From Synergistaceae bacterium (GTDB lineage Bacteria > Synergistota > Synergistia > Synergistales > Synergistaceae): 10,625 bases of DNA. A model generated the notes under the pieces. That model was not told where the DNA came from, did not search any database, and worked only from the letters and a program-made list of their open reading frames with translations. The position numbers and the translations under genes were made by a program. Where the stretch lies: contig JAISDQ010000094.1 of the NCBI GenBank assembly GCA_031264605.1, positions 1 through 10,625 on the forward strand, read 5' to 3'. Shown piece by piece: positions 1-7,990 of the stretch (positions are counted from its first letter, which is position 1; each line of letters starts with the position of its first letter).

Positions 1-669
1 GCGTCTATCTCCATGATGCACGTATCGCGCTTCGCGGAGGAATTCGTATACTGGAACTCGTCCGAGTTCAGGTACATAGCGATAGATGACAGCTTCTGCA
101 CCGGCAGCAGCATGATGCCCCAGAAGAAAAACCCGGACATTGCCGAACTGCTTCGCGGAAAGGTCGGCAGGGTGTACGGCGACCTCGTCGCACTGCTGAC
201 TGTGATGAAGGGTACGCCGATGTCGTTCAACAAGGATTTTCAGGAGGATAAGGAAGCAATGTTCGACGCTATGGACACGTGGAGAACCTCCGTCGCGATA
301 CTGTCCGCGATGCTGCGCAAGACGGAGTTCCGAGCCGACGAGATAAAGCGCCATTTGAACAGCGGTTTTCTCGTCGCGACTGACATAGCCGACAGCCTGA
401 CGCGTCAGGGCGTTCCGTTCCGGGAGTCTCACGAAATCGTCGGGAAGATGGTCAAATACTGTGAGAATAAACCGTGCGGGTTCGAAGATTTGAAGAAGGA
501 CGATCTCATGGCGATAGACGCCCGCTTTGAATCTCTCACACTGCCGGACCTTTCGATGATGGGTTGCGTAAAAGCGAGGGCAACGTTTGGAGGCACGGCT
601 CCGTCGGAGGTAGGTCGTCAGATAAAGGTGGGGGATGAGTGGCTGAACGGGGTTGTCAGGAATAGCTGA
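1..669 (+). CDS. argH: Argininosuccinate lyase, 3' part (5' end outside window)
   Basis: This is the last 222 codons of argininosuccinate lyase, the cytosolic enzyme that splits argininosuccinate into arginine and fumarate in the last step of arginine synthesis. The frame is open from base 1, and the first ATG (13) lies inside the protein, so the start is outside the window. The fumarase/aspartase superfamily signature GSSMMPQKKNPD lies at 103-138; it forms the mobile loop with the catalytic serine. The following segment, including KGTPMSFNKDFQEDKE, matches the conserved ArgH helices, and the C-terminal domain runs to a natural end. Family members are about 460 residues, so roughly half is visible. 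It ends 29 bp before a strong terminator, so it is the last gene of its transcript. Identification is by motif and is very secure. Confidence 0.97.
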   Translation, partial: ASISMMHVSRFAEEFVYWNSSEFRYIAIDDSFCTGSSMMPQKKNPDIAELLRGKVGRVYGDLVALLTVMKGTPMSFNKDFQEDKEAMFDAMDTWRTSVAILSAMLRKTEFRADEIKRHLNSGFLVATDIADSLTRQGVPFRESHEIVGKMVKYCENKPCGFEDLKKDDLMAIDARFESLTLPDLSMMGCVKARATFGGTAPSEVGRQIKVGDEWLNGVVRNS

Positions 670-698
670 CCGAGACAGATTGTATTCGGAAATAACTG

Positions 699-738
699 AA
701 CCGACCTCGGCGAGTGGGGCAAGGTCGGTTTTTGTTTT
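699..738 (+). terminator. Intrinsic terminator of argH
   Basis: A perfect 9-bp inverted repeat (AACCGACCT at 699-707, AGGTCGGTT at 722-730) encloses a 14-base loop and runs straight into a T-rich tail (TTTGTTTTT, 731-739). This is a canonical intrinsic terminator for the rightward argH transcript. The stem lies between two converging genes and could also slow leftward transcription from the SWIM gene, but the leftward side has only a poor T tail (CAGTTATTT), so its action in that direction is uncertain. Confidence 0.9.
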
Positions 739-750
739 TCCAGGCAAGAT

Positions 751-1605
751 TCACAGCCTGCCCGAGATATATTTTTTAACCGTCTTGTAATACGGAACGA
801 GCGAATCGGCAAACGGCGTCTCGCCTCTCCACAGGGGGAAATCCAAGAGGGGGGCGGGGCGCAGCGTTTCGGGAGACAGGTTTTCGAGTGCGTTCAGCTC
901 GTCGGGCAGTCCGCTTGGGCAGTAAAAAGCCGCGTCCGCCGGCGGCGGAGCGATATCTTCGTTCGTGTGGAGTTCCTCGCCGCGTTTTTGAGGTTCGTTC
1001 GAAACTGGAGCGCGGGCGGCGAGCGATATTTTTTCATCGGCCGGGGCGCACAGCAACTCCAGCAGCTCCTGTTTTTCGAAACCGCGCAGACGCATCAACA
1101 TGAAAGGATCGCGGTCGAACGCCGCGGCGGCCACGTAAACGACCGCCAGGATATGCTCGCAGATATCCCCAGGTTCGGGACAGCCGCACCACTTCCTGCT
1201 CTTCATGAAGCGGTGAAACGACAAGGCCATGCCTGAGGATTTGAATATGTCGTCGAGTTCGCAGGGCGCGGCGCCCATCAGAAGCGCGGCCTTGTATTTC
1301 GCTTTTTCGCGCAGACGGTTCAATACGTCCTCGAGCGCGCGGACGCCGGGAGGCGCGGTATAAATCCGCACCGCGTAGGGCTTTTTGCGTTTTCCCTGAA
1401 CCTCGCCTTCGATGAGGCCGGGCGAAATACAAAGACCCACGACGCGGCTGTTTTTGACGCATCTCTTGGCCGCGGCTATCTGCCTGGAGGACGCCGCTTC
1501 GCCCAAACGGCATATCAGGTCTTCCGTCCGCGGGCTCGGGTTCTCGAACTCCGAACAGGCCCTGATGCCGGGGGGGCGTCCTCTTTTGCGTTTGGGCAAG
1601 TTCAC
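751..1605 (-). CDS. SWIM zinc-finger protein, partner of the SNF2 helicase
   Basis: A 284-residue protein with a SWIM-type zinc finger: C140, C142, C149 and H151 give the pattern CxC-x6-CxH, in the context KWCGCPEPGDICEH. SWIM fingers bind DNA or protein partners and in bacteria are often encoded beside SNF2 helicases, as here. The segment near residues 57-86 (GLCISPGLIEGEVQGKRKKP and onward) matches the basic strand region that precedes the finger in such proteins. The N-terminus is very basic and holds an AT-hook-like core, KRGRPPG, at residues 7-13. The region after about residue 185 is low in recognisable motifs. The start is GTG at 1605-1603, overlapping the helicase stop (TGA at 1604-1602) as GTGA, which suggests coupled translation; the upstream Shine-Dalgarno is weak. 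The exact role is unknown. It is probably a subunit or targeting factor of the helicase. Confidence 0.86.
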   Translation of the reverse strand: MNLPKRKRGRPPGIRACSEFENPSPRTEDLICRLGEAASSRQIAAAKRCVKNSRVVGLCISPGLIEGEVQGKRKKPYAVRIYTAPPGVRALEDVLNRLREKAKYKAALLMGAAPCELDDIFKSSGMALSFHRFMKSRKWCGCPEPGDICEHILAVVYVAAAAFDRDPFMLMRLRGFEKQELLELLCAPADEKISLAARAPVSNEPQKRGEELHTNEDIAPPPADAAFYCPSGLPDELNALENLSPETLRPAPLLDFPLWRGETPFADSLVPYYKTVKKYISGRL

Positions 1606-4600
1606 GGTCTCACCATCCGGGGGGACAGGGCGATGAGCTTTCTGAGTTCCCTGTCGGACAATTCGGTGACCCAGTTGTCGCGTTCCATGATTACGCCCTT
1701 CGCGAGCGTTTTTTTGGACGCTATCATTTCGCCTATGCGCTCTTCGAGCGTTCCCTTACAGCAGAATATATGAACCTGCACGTTGGAGGTCTGGCCGATT
1801 CTGTAAGCCCTGTCGACGGCCTGCGTTTCGACCGCCGGGTTCCACCACCGGTCGTACATCACGACGTGGTTCGCCCTGGCGAGGTTCAGCCCGACGCCTC
1901 CGGCCCGCAGCGACAGGACGAAGAACCTCGGCCCCCCGCTCTCCTGAAAAGCTCGCACCATCTTGTCCCTGTCGGCCCTCGGCACTCCTCCGTGCAGGAA
2001 AAAAGCCTCCCGCCCGAAATGCTCCTGGAGCTGGTATTTGAGGATTCCGCCCATTTCGACGTACTGGGTGAATATGAGCGTCCGGTCGCCGGTTTCGTAC
2101 ATCTCCTCCGCCAGCGACATGAGCCTTTCCAGTTTCGACGAGCGTTCCGGGCCTAAATCCCCGTCCTTCACGAGCAGGGACGGATGGTCGCATATCTGTT
2201 TCATCCTGGTCAGGCCGGCCAGAACCATGCCCTTTCTCTTTATGCCTGACGCTCCCTCGAGTCCCCTCGTGAATTCGTCGGCGACGGCCGAATACAGTTT
2301 CATCTGTTCGCGTTTCAGCCCGCAATATTCCATCGTCTCTATCTTGCTGGGGAGATCCGGCGCTATCGCCGGATCGGTCTTGAGCCGGCGCATTATAAAC
2401 GGCCGCACGGTGTTCCTCAGTTTTTCCATCGCGGCGGAGTCTTGCGCGGATATCGGTTTGACGTAAGCGTTGGCGAAATGCCTTCGGCTCCCAAGCATGC
2501 CCGGCATCAGAAATTCCATGATCGACCATATATCGCCGACGTGATTCTCGATGGGCGTGCCGGTGAGCGCTATTCTCCAGTCGGCGGTGAGGTTTCGCGC
2601 GGCGCGCGCGTGCCTCGTCTCGGGATTCTTGATGTTCTGGGCCTCATCCAGGATAATTCCGTGCCAATCGATATTTTTGTATAATTCGGCGTCGCGGTGA
2701 AGCAGGGCGTAACTCGACACCACCACGGCGCTCGATCCCGCCGCGCGGGCAAAGGCCGCGCCGCGCCGTCTGTCGCGCCCGTGATGTATATAAAGCGGCA
2801 GGGACGGGAAAAATTTCTCGGCCTCCAGCCTCCATGTCTCGATGACGGACGTCGGGCAAATCAGAAGCACGGGACGCGGACGGCCCATATCGCGATACCG
2901 CTGAATGAGCGCCAGCGCCTGAATCGTTTTGCCCAGCCCCATATCGTCCGCCAGACACGCCCCGATGCCGAGCCCCGACAAAAACGCGAGCCACGAGTAA
3001 CCGAGCTTTTGATAAGGACGCAGTTCTCCCCTCATGTTGTCCGGCGCGGAGAGTATCTCGGCCGGCGTCTCGTTCCGCAAAGCGCCGTATATCGATTCGA
3101 GTTCCGGCATATCCGAAAAACCGTCGATAAAAGGATCCTTTATCGCGAGACGTATGGCGTCGACGGACGGCATATCCTCGGGTATGCGGCCGAGATGGAG
3201 CATGACCGCCGAGACGCGTTCGCGCGATATGTATACCCACTCTCCCCTCAGGCGAATCAATGGGCAATCGTCATCCATTATCGCGCGCTTTTCCTCGTCC
3301 GACAAAACGGTTCCGCGCCACGCCAGCCGCCACCGGAACGGTGAATTTTCGCCGCGCGTTCCCCTGATCGTGAGTTGTTCGGACGAATTTTCTTCCCACC
3401 AATCCGGGTAAATCACTTTCACGCCCATTTCGGTCAATTCGGGGGCGTGGTTTCGCAAAAAATCGGCGGCTTCGGCCAGCGTCAACGGGCATCCTTCGGG
3501 AGCGGGCAGTTCGAGGCTTCTATTGACGGGGGGGAATATCGCGCCGATTCTGCCGAGCGTGAGAAGCGTATAGCGCCTCATATAGCCTCCGGTTTTGGGG
3601 GCGGTGTCCGGCGCGTTCCAAACGCCGCGCGCGGGGACTGTTCCGCCCGACGCCTGGCAGACGAACGAATACTCCAGACTCCACCTGCCGGGGTTTTTCT
3701 CGCCTCCCGAGAGCGTCACCGCCAGCTTGAAGGGAACGTGCGACAGCCACTCGTAACAATCGCGCCACTCCTTCACTTCGCGGTATATGGATTCGAGCGA
3801 CCGGCTCAGGCCATCCGTCTCGCCCATCCAGCCAAGAGAACGGATCCATAGCGCGTGCGGGTTCAGCGCGTCTACCAGCTTTCCGCGGCGTTTTCTCTCG
3901 CGGGCGCTCTCGGCCGGGCAAACGGCGTGTTTCATTATCGCTTTCATCACCTTGCGCGACGACGCGTCCGCGTCGCCGTTTCCCTTTCGCGTCCACGCGT
4001 CCCGGATAAGGCCGTCGGCGAAATAGGAGATCATATCGCGCAGTACGGTTTCGGCAGGCGTATCCTCGCGTCCGGGAAACGCCGCCAGCGCGCCGGGCAT
4101 CACGCGGCACAGCCTTCGGTACCGCGCGGCGTCGTCGCCGGCGAGCATCGGCGTCCAGAGGGATTCATACCTGTTTCCGTCTTCCGAAGCCCTGATATCG
4201 GGCAAAAATCTTCCGCGCTCAAGCATCGAGACGACGAAAGAGCGGCATTCCATCACGTAACAGAGATCGAGCGCGGCCATGAGCCCGTTTGTCAGAAATC
4301 TGCCGTCGGACGACACGGCTTCGCGCGAGGTGAAAAATTCTCTCATGCCCGCCAAATCCACGGCGCCGATGGGAAGCGCGTCCGCCGTCCAAATCTGCGG
4401 AGACGCTTCTTTTACTCCGCGCGCGTACAGTTTGGGAAGTTCTCCGAGGAGAGGTGTCGACGGAATCGGATATTTTCCGCCGACGGTCGGCAGTCTCAGC
4501 TCTATCTTTACGGCGCGGAGCGGGGAAGAATACTCGAATTCCCCGGAGGACAGAACCTCGATAATGCGCTCGGCGCCGGCAGCCCAGGGATGATGGGGCG

Positions 4601-4706
4601 CTGATCCCTCCTCTGCGCGGCGTCTGCCCCTGAAATTCCTGCCCGAAAACGAACGCTCCCCCCAAATGAAGAAGCCTTCAGCGTAGCAACAGTGGAGAAT
4701 CAGCAA
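1602..4706 (-). CDS. SNF2-family DEAD/DEAH-like helicase (SNF2 helicase-associated domain)
   Basis: A 1034-residue ATP-dependent SNF2 translocase. All helicase motifs are visible: Walker A DDMGLGKT (587-594), motif II DEAQ (687-690), motif III LTGTP (714-718), motif V SLRAGGVGLN (932-941) and motif VI QAVDRAYRIGQ (962-972). The roughly 550 residues before the motor are the usual extension of this bacterial subfamily. The stretch LTLAEAADFLRNHAPEL (408-424) resembles the SNF2 helicase-associated domain (PF12419). The start is TTG at 4706-4704, 18 bp after the upstream stop. It is supported by the N-terminus LILHCCYAEGFFIWGE, which fits the family's opening (short LH segment, then FxxWGE), and by GGGGTGG 6 bp upstream. 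The gene ends in a 4-bp overlap with the SWIM gene. The role is likely remodelling of DNA-protein or RNA-polymerase complexes, possibly in repair or defence; the substrate cannot be read from the sequence. Confidence 0.95.
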   Translation of the reverse strand: MLILHCCYAEGFFIWGERSFSGRNFRGRRRAEEGSAPHHPWAAGAERIIEVLSSGEFEYSSPLRAVKIELRLPTVGGKYPIPSTPLLGELPKLYARGVKEASPQIWTADALPIGAVDLAGMREFFTSREAVSSDGRFLTNGLMAALDLCYVMECRSFVVSMLERGRFLPDIRASEDGNRYESLWTPMLAGDDAARYRRLCRVMPGALAAFPGREDTPAETVLRDMISYFADGLIRDAWTRKGNGDADASSRKVMKAIMKHAVCPAESARERKRRGKLVDALNPHALWIRSLGWMGETDGLSRSLESIYREVKEWRDCYEWLSHVPFKLAVTLSGGEKNPGRWSLEYSFVCQASGGTVPARGVWNAPDTAPKTGGYMRRYTLLTLGRIGAIFPPVNRSLELPAPEGCPLTLAEAADFLRNHAPELTEMGVKVIYPDWWEENSSEQLTIRGTRGENSPFRWRLAWRGTVLSDEEKRAIMDDDCPLIRLRGEWVYISRERVSAVMLHLGRIPEDMPSVDAIRLAIKDPFIDGFSDMPELESIYGALRNETPAEILSAPDNMRGELRPYQKLGYSWLAFLSGLGIGACLADDMGLGKTIQALALIQRYRDMGRPRPVLLICPTSVIETWRLEAEKFFPSLPLYIHHGRDRRRGAAFARAAGSSAVVVSSYALLHRDAELYKNIDWHGIILDEAQNIKNPETRHARAARNLTADWRIALTGTPIENHVGDIWSIMEFLMPGMLGSRRHFANAYVKPISAQDSAAMEKLRNTVRPFIMRRLKTDPAIAPDLPSKIETMEYCGLKREQMKLYSAVADEFTRGLEGASGIKRKGMVLAGLTRMKQICDHPSLLVKDGDLGPERSSKLERLMSLAEEMYETGDRTLIFTQYVEMGGILKYQLQEHFGREAFFLHGGVPRADRDKMVRAFQESGGPRFFVLSLRAGGVGLNLARANHVVMYDRWWNPAVETQAVDRAYRIGQTSNVQVHIFCCKGTLEERIGEMIASKKTLAKGVIMERDNWVTELSDRELRKLIALSPRMVRP

Positions 4707-4724
4707 CTTCCGCCACCCCGGAGT

Positions 4725-6383
4725 TCAATCCTCAAAACAGCCTCCCCCGATGAATTCGCGCAGTATGGAGAGGTTCGGCACGTCATCGGACGGTATGACG
4801 GGCGCGAAACTGAGCATGGACAGAAGGCGCGACGCCTCGCCGTAGGCGGGAGAATCTTCCGGCACGGAGCGCAGCAGAGGTTCCGCGTAGCCCTTCAGCA
4901 CCGATATCTCGTAGACCATCGACGAGTTGAAGAGCATGTCGGCTTCCTCCTCGTAGGGGAAGATATGTTTGTGCGAACCCTTCACCACCGACGGCCACAT
5001 GAGGAGCGTGTGTTCGGGCCCGTGTCCCCTCCTGCGGTAATCGCGCACCAGCCTGCGCAGCAAGCGCGTGTCCGTGGTGCCGATCCTGTTGTGCGCGTCG
5101 AGATTGACTCCGGTGAGAGGCGATATGAATACCTTGTATTTGGATTCCCTCGGGATATCGGCGGTGAGTTTGTCGTTGAGCCCGTGAATGCCCTCGATAA
5201 TCAGGATGTCGTCCAGATTGAGCCTCAGCCTGTGCCCCGGTTTCCGCGTGCCGGTGACGAAATCGTATCTTGGAAGCTGCACTTCCTCGCCCGACAGGAG
5301 GGCGTTTATCTGTTCGTTTATCAGTTCGATGTCGAGAGCTTCCAGAGCCTCGAAATCGTAGCCGCCGTTTTCGTCGAGCGGAGTTTTGTCGCGATCGACG
5401 TAATAATCGTCCAGCTCGATGGTGATCGGGTTTTTGCCGCTCACCTGGAGCTGTATCGCGAGACGCTTGGAAGTGGTGGTTTTCCCCGAACTGGACGGCC
5501 CGGCAAGGCAGAGCAGCTTCACGCCGGGGCATTCGATTATTCTGTTGGCTATTCGGGACAGGGCTTCGCCGTGGAAAGCCTCGGATATCAGTATCAGATC
5601 GAGCGATTTTCCTCTTGCCACGCGCTCGTGAAGGCTGTACATGGTGGAGAGCCCCAGCACGTCCAGCCAGTTCGCGTATTCGCGAAACACGTCCATCAGT
5701 TTCGGCACGACCTGAAGCGGGGGAAGCGTGTCCGGGGCCGTTATCGACGGGAAACGCAGCAAAAATCCGGGCGCGAAACAGTTGAGATCGAACGTCTTGA
5801 TGACGCCGGTGGAGTACGCCAGGGGAACGCCGAAATAGCCGTACGCGCCGGCGCATCTGTAGAGCATGACAGGGTCAGTTCCCCTGCATTGAATGAGCCT
5901 CGCCCTGTCCACGTCGCCCTGGCGTTCGAATATCCTGCGCGCTTTGTCCAGAGGAAGAGTGGCGAGCTGGATGGGGAACGCGGAGGCCGCCATCTTCTCC
6001 ATTTCCTCCTTCACGCGCGCGATTTGTTCCTCGGTGGCCGACTCCCTTTGAAATTCGCAGTAGTAACTGTCGCTCATCGAATATTTTACGGACACGTCAC
6101 GGTCGAGCGCCCTCTTGCAGGCGATGGCCAAAAGAAAAGTGAGCGTGCTTCGGTAGATTTCAGCCCCCTCGAATGTCGACGTGTCCACGAACTCCACGTC
6201 GGCCTCGTCGTCGACGACCCAGCTCATGGGGCGCAGTATCCTGTTGACCCGCCACGCCATGACGAGTCCCGGGTCTCTGCCGCCGAAATTCGTAAACGAC
6301 AGCACCTCGTGCCCCATTATCGGCGTGTCCGAGTATATCTTCTGAATCTTGTCGCCCTCGATTACGTTCACAAGAAACCCCAT
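4725..6383 (-). CDS. Uridine kinase-like P-loop kinase with ThrRS-like N-terminal region
   Basis: A 552-residue two-part protein. Residues about 285-500 are a uridine kinase/phosphoribulokinase domain: P-loop AGPSSSGKTTT (294-304), the LDDYYVDRDKTP segment (324-335) for substrate binding, IIEGIHGLN (395-403), and the arginine-rich lid DTRLLRRLVRDYRRRG (438-453). Such enzymes transfer phosphate from ATP to uridine or cytidine in pyrimidine salvage. Residues about 1-210 resemble the N-terminal and second additional domain of threonyl-tRNA synthetase (YRSTLTFLLAIA near 77-88, SDSYYCEF at 104-111), a known architecture in several anaerobic phyla. The ThrRS editing histidines appear replaced. The start ATG (6383) has GGAGGAA at 6398-6392, 8 bp away. 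It is first in a leftward operon with the SNF2 and SWIM genes. Substrate is assigned by family only; the first-domain function is unknown. Confidence 0.9.
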   Translation of the reverse strand: MGFLVNVIEGDKIQKIYSDTPIMGHEVLSFTNFGGRDPGLVMAWRVNRILRPMSWVVDDEADVEFVDTSTFEGAEIYRSTLTFLLAIACKRALDRDVSVKYSMSDSYYCEFQRESATEEQIARVKEEMEKMAASAFPIQLATLPLDKARRIFERQGDVDRARLIQCRGTDPVMLYRCAGAYGYFGVPLAYSTGVIKTFDLNCFAPGFLLRFPSITAPDTLPPLQVVPKLMDVFREYANWLDVLGLSTMYSLHERVARGKSLDLILISEAFHGEALSRIANRIIECPGVKLLCLAGPSSSGKTTTSKRLAIQLQVSGKNPITIELDDYYVDRDKTPLDENGGYDFEALEALDIELINEQINALLSGEEVQLPRYDFVTGTRKPGHRLRLNLDDILIIEGIHGLNDKLTADIPRESKYKVFISPLTGVNLDAHNRIGTTDTRLLRRLVRDYRRRGHGPEHTLLMWPSVVKGSHKHIFPYEEEADMLFNSSMVYEISVLKGYAEPLLRSVPEDSPAYGEASRLLSMLSFAPVIPSDDVPNLSILREFIGGGCFED

Positions 6384-6414
6384 AGTTCATATTCCTCCGG
6401 CTGAACGGTTTAAA

Positions 6415-6444
6415 TTGACACATATCCGAAAAGACATGTAAAAT
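6415..6444 (+). promoter_or_regulatory. Sigma70-type promoter for phosphatase-mgsA
   Basis: TTGACA (6415-6420, perfect -35) is followed after 18 bp by TAAAAT (6439-6444, 5 of 6 to the -10 consensus). Transcription should start near 6451, giving a leader of about 105 bases before the phosphatase ATG. This promoter lies downstream of, and points toward, the leftward promoter at 6478-6505. A CACGTG palindrome sits at 6453-6458, at the predicted start point. Confidence 0.7.
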
Positions 6445-6477
6445 AATAATAGCACGTGATGAGGAAACGTACTTTTT

Positions 6478-6505
6478 ATTGTATCAGCAACGGGCGTTTC
6501 GTCAA
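6478..6505 (-). promoter_or_regulatory. Sigma70-type promoter for the kinase-SNF2-SWIM operon
   Basis: On the minus strand TTGACG (6505-6500, 5 of 6) is followed after 16 bp by TACAAT (6483-6478, 5 of 6). Transcription should start near 6471 and run left over the rightward promoter, leaving a leader of about 88 bases before the kinase ATG. No other comparable promoter is seen upstream of the three leftward genes. Confidence 0.62.
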
Positions 6506-6555
6506 TTTTAAGATTTCGGAATCCATGTTTCGATACGTGCGGAAAGGTTTGTTTT

Positions 6556-7959
6556 ATGCGCGGAATTTCGGCGGAAAAAATCATGCGGCGCTTTCTCCTG
6601 CTCTCGCTCGCGGCGCTCTTGTTCATTGGGCGCGCCGAGGGCGCCGCCAAACATATATTTCTCTTCATCGGAGACGGAATGGGAACGGCGCAGAGAAACG
6701 CCGCCGAAATGTACCTGGCGGGTATGAGGGACGCGCTGGGGGACGTCACGCCCCGCGAGGCGCAGCTCGCGATGAATTCGCTGCCGGCGCAGGGATTCAT
6801 CATAACCGATTCGCTCTCGGGCGTCACGGACTCGGCCGCGGCCGGTACAGCGCTCGCGTCGGGGCATAAGACGCTAAACGGAGCGGTGGGGATGAATCCC
6901 AAATCCGGCGAAAAATTCGTCTCGATTGCTGAAACGGCCCATCGCAGGGGAATGAAGACGGGCGTGGTCACGTCGTCGTTCTTTCAGGACGCCACTCCCG
7001 CCGCGTTCTACGGACAGGCGAAAAAGAGGACCGAACATTATTCCCTCGGTGTTCAACTGACCGACAGCGGACATGAGTATTTCGGCGGAGGCGGCTTCCG
7101 AAACCCCAAAGGGCGCGACAAAAAAAGCGCCGACCTTTACGGCGCGGCGTCGTCTAAGGGATACGCGGTGATTCGCGATCTCGGGGAGCAAGCGGCGGCT
7201 GGCAAGGTAATAGCGGTGCATCCCAAAGCGTCGAACGGATACATGCCGTGGGTCATCGACGAGAGGGGCGGCCCGTCGCTGGCCGATCTCGTGGATTACG
7301 GGATCGGGCGTCTCGACGGCGATGACGGGTTTTTCATGATGGTGGAAGGCGGAAAAATCGACCTGGCCTGCCACGCTCACGACGCCGCCGCCGCGGTGCG
7401 CGAGACGATAGAGTTTGACGAAGCTGTGGAGCGCGCGCTCGAATTCATGAAGCGGAGGCCCGAGTCGACCCTAATAGTAGTCACGGGCGACCACGAGACG
7501 GGAGGCATGACGTTAGGCTCCTTCAATACGGAGAGCAATACCGTCTACGATACGCTGTCGCTCCAGCAAGGCTCGTACTCCGTTTTCGAGCGCCGCACCG
7601 CCTCCAAAAAGGGCGAAAAAATGGCCGACGCCATGGATGCCGCGAAAAAATTCTTCGGGCCGTGGCTAACTGTCACTCCGGATATCGAAAAAGCGTTCAA
7701 GCTGAGCGCGATGGACGCCAAAAAGAGAAAGACCGCCGTTGCGGACTATAACAAACGGTACTCCGCTTACGATCCGTTTACGGTCGCCTGCATGGCATTA
7801 TCGAACGCGCAGTGTGGAATCACATGGTCGACGTTTGTCCATACCGGCAAAAAAGTGCCTGTATCGGCGGCCGGAGCCAGCTCCGAACTGTTCGCCGGAG
7901 AATACGAAAACACCGGCATATGTGACAGAATACTGTCCGCCATGAACGACGGTCAATGA
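6556..7959 (+). CDS. Alkaline phosphatase, exported (PhoA family)
   Basis: A 467-residue metal-dependent phosphomonoesterase, close to the E. coli PhoA length. The N-terminus has a signal peptide: basic residues near 8-12 (KIMRR), a hydrophobic run (FLLLSLAALLFIG, 13-25) and a likely cut near residues 27-31, so the enzyme acts outside the cytoplasm. Active-site motifs are complete: GDGMG with metal-binding D40, TDSAAAGTA with the nucleophile S93, DAT (145-147) for the magnesium site, EGGKIDLACH with E264, D269 and H273, TGDHETGG with D312 and H313, and H429 in FVHTG. The start ATG 6556 has GGAAAGGT 7 bp upstream; ATG 6583 would only shorten the signal peptide and has a poorer site. It is followed 31 bp later by mgsA in an apparent operon. 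It probably scavenges phosphate from organic esters. No pho box was recognised. Confidence 0.94.
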   Translation: MRGISAEKIMRRFLLLSLAALLFIGRAEGAAKHIFLFIGDGMGTAQRNAAEMYLAGMRDALGDVTPREAQLAMNSLPAQGFIITDSLSGVTDSAAAGTALASGHKTLNGAVGMNPKSGEKFVSIAETAHRRGMKTGVVTSSFFQDATPAAFYGQAKKRTEHYSLGVQLTDSGHEYFGGGGFRNPKGRDKKSADLYGAASSKGYAVIRDLGEQAAAGKVIAVHPKASNGYMPWVIDERGGPSLADLVDYGIGRLDGDDGFFMMVEGGKIDLACHAHDAAAAVRETIEFDEAVERALEFMKRRPESTLIVVTGDHETGGMTLGSFNTESNTVYDTLSLQQGSYSVFERRTASKKGEKMADAMDAAKKFFGPWLTVTPDIEKAFKLSAMDAKKRKTAVADYNKRYSAYDPFTVACMALSNAQCGITWSTFVHTGKKVPVSAAGASSELFAGEYENTGICDRILSAMNDGQ

Positions 7960-7990
7960 TGAAACAAAACGCTATAAGAGGAGAATAAAA

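Noticed and set aside
4692..6404. 570-codon rightward ORF opposite the uridine kinase
   Set aside because: It is the antisense shadow of a kinase with clear motifs; its product is arginine/histidine-rich without recognisable domains.
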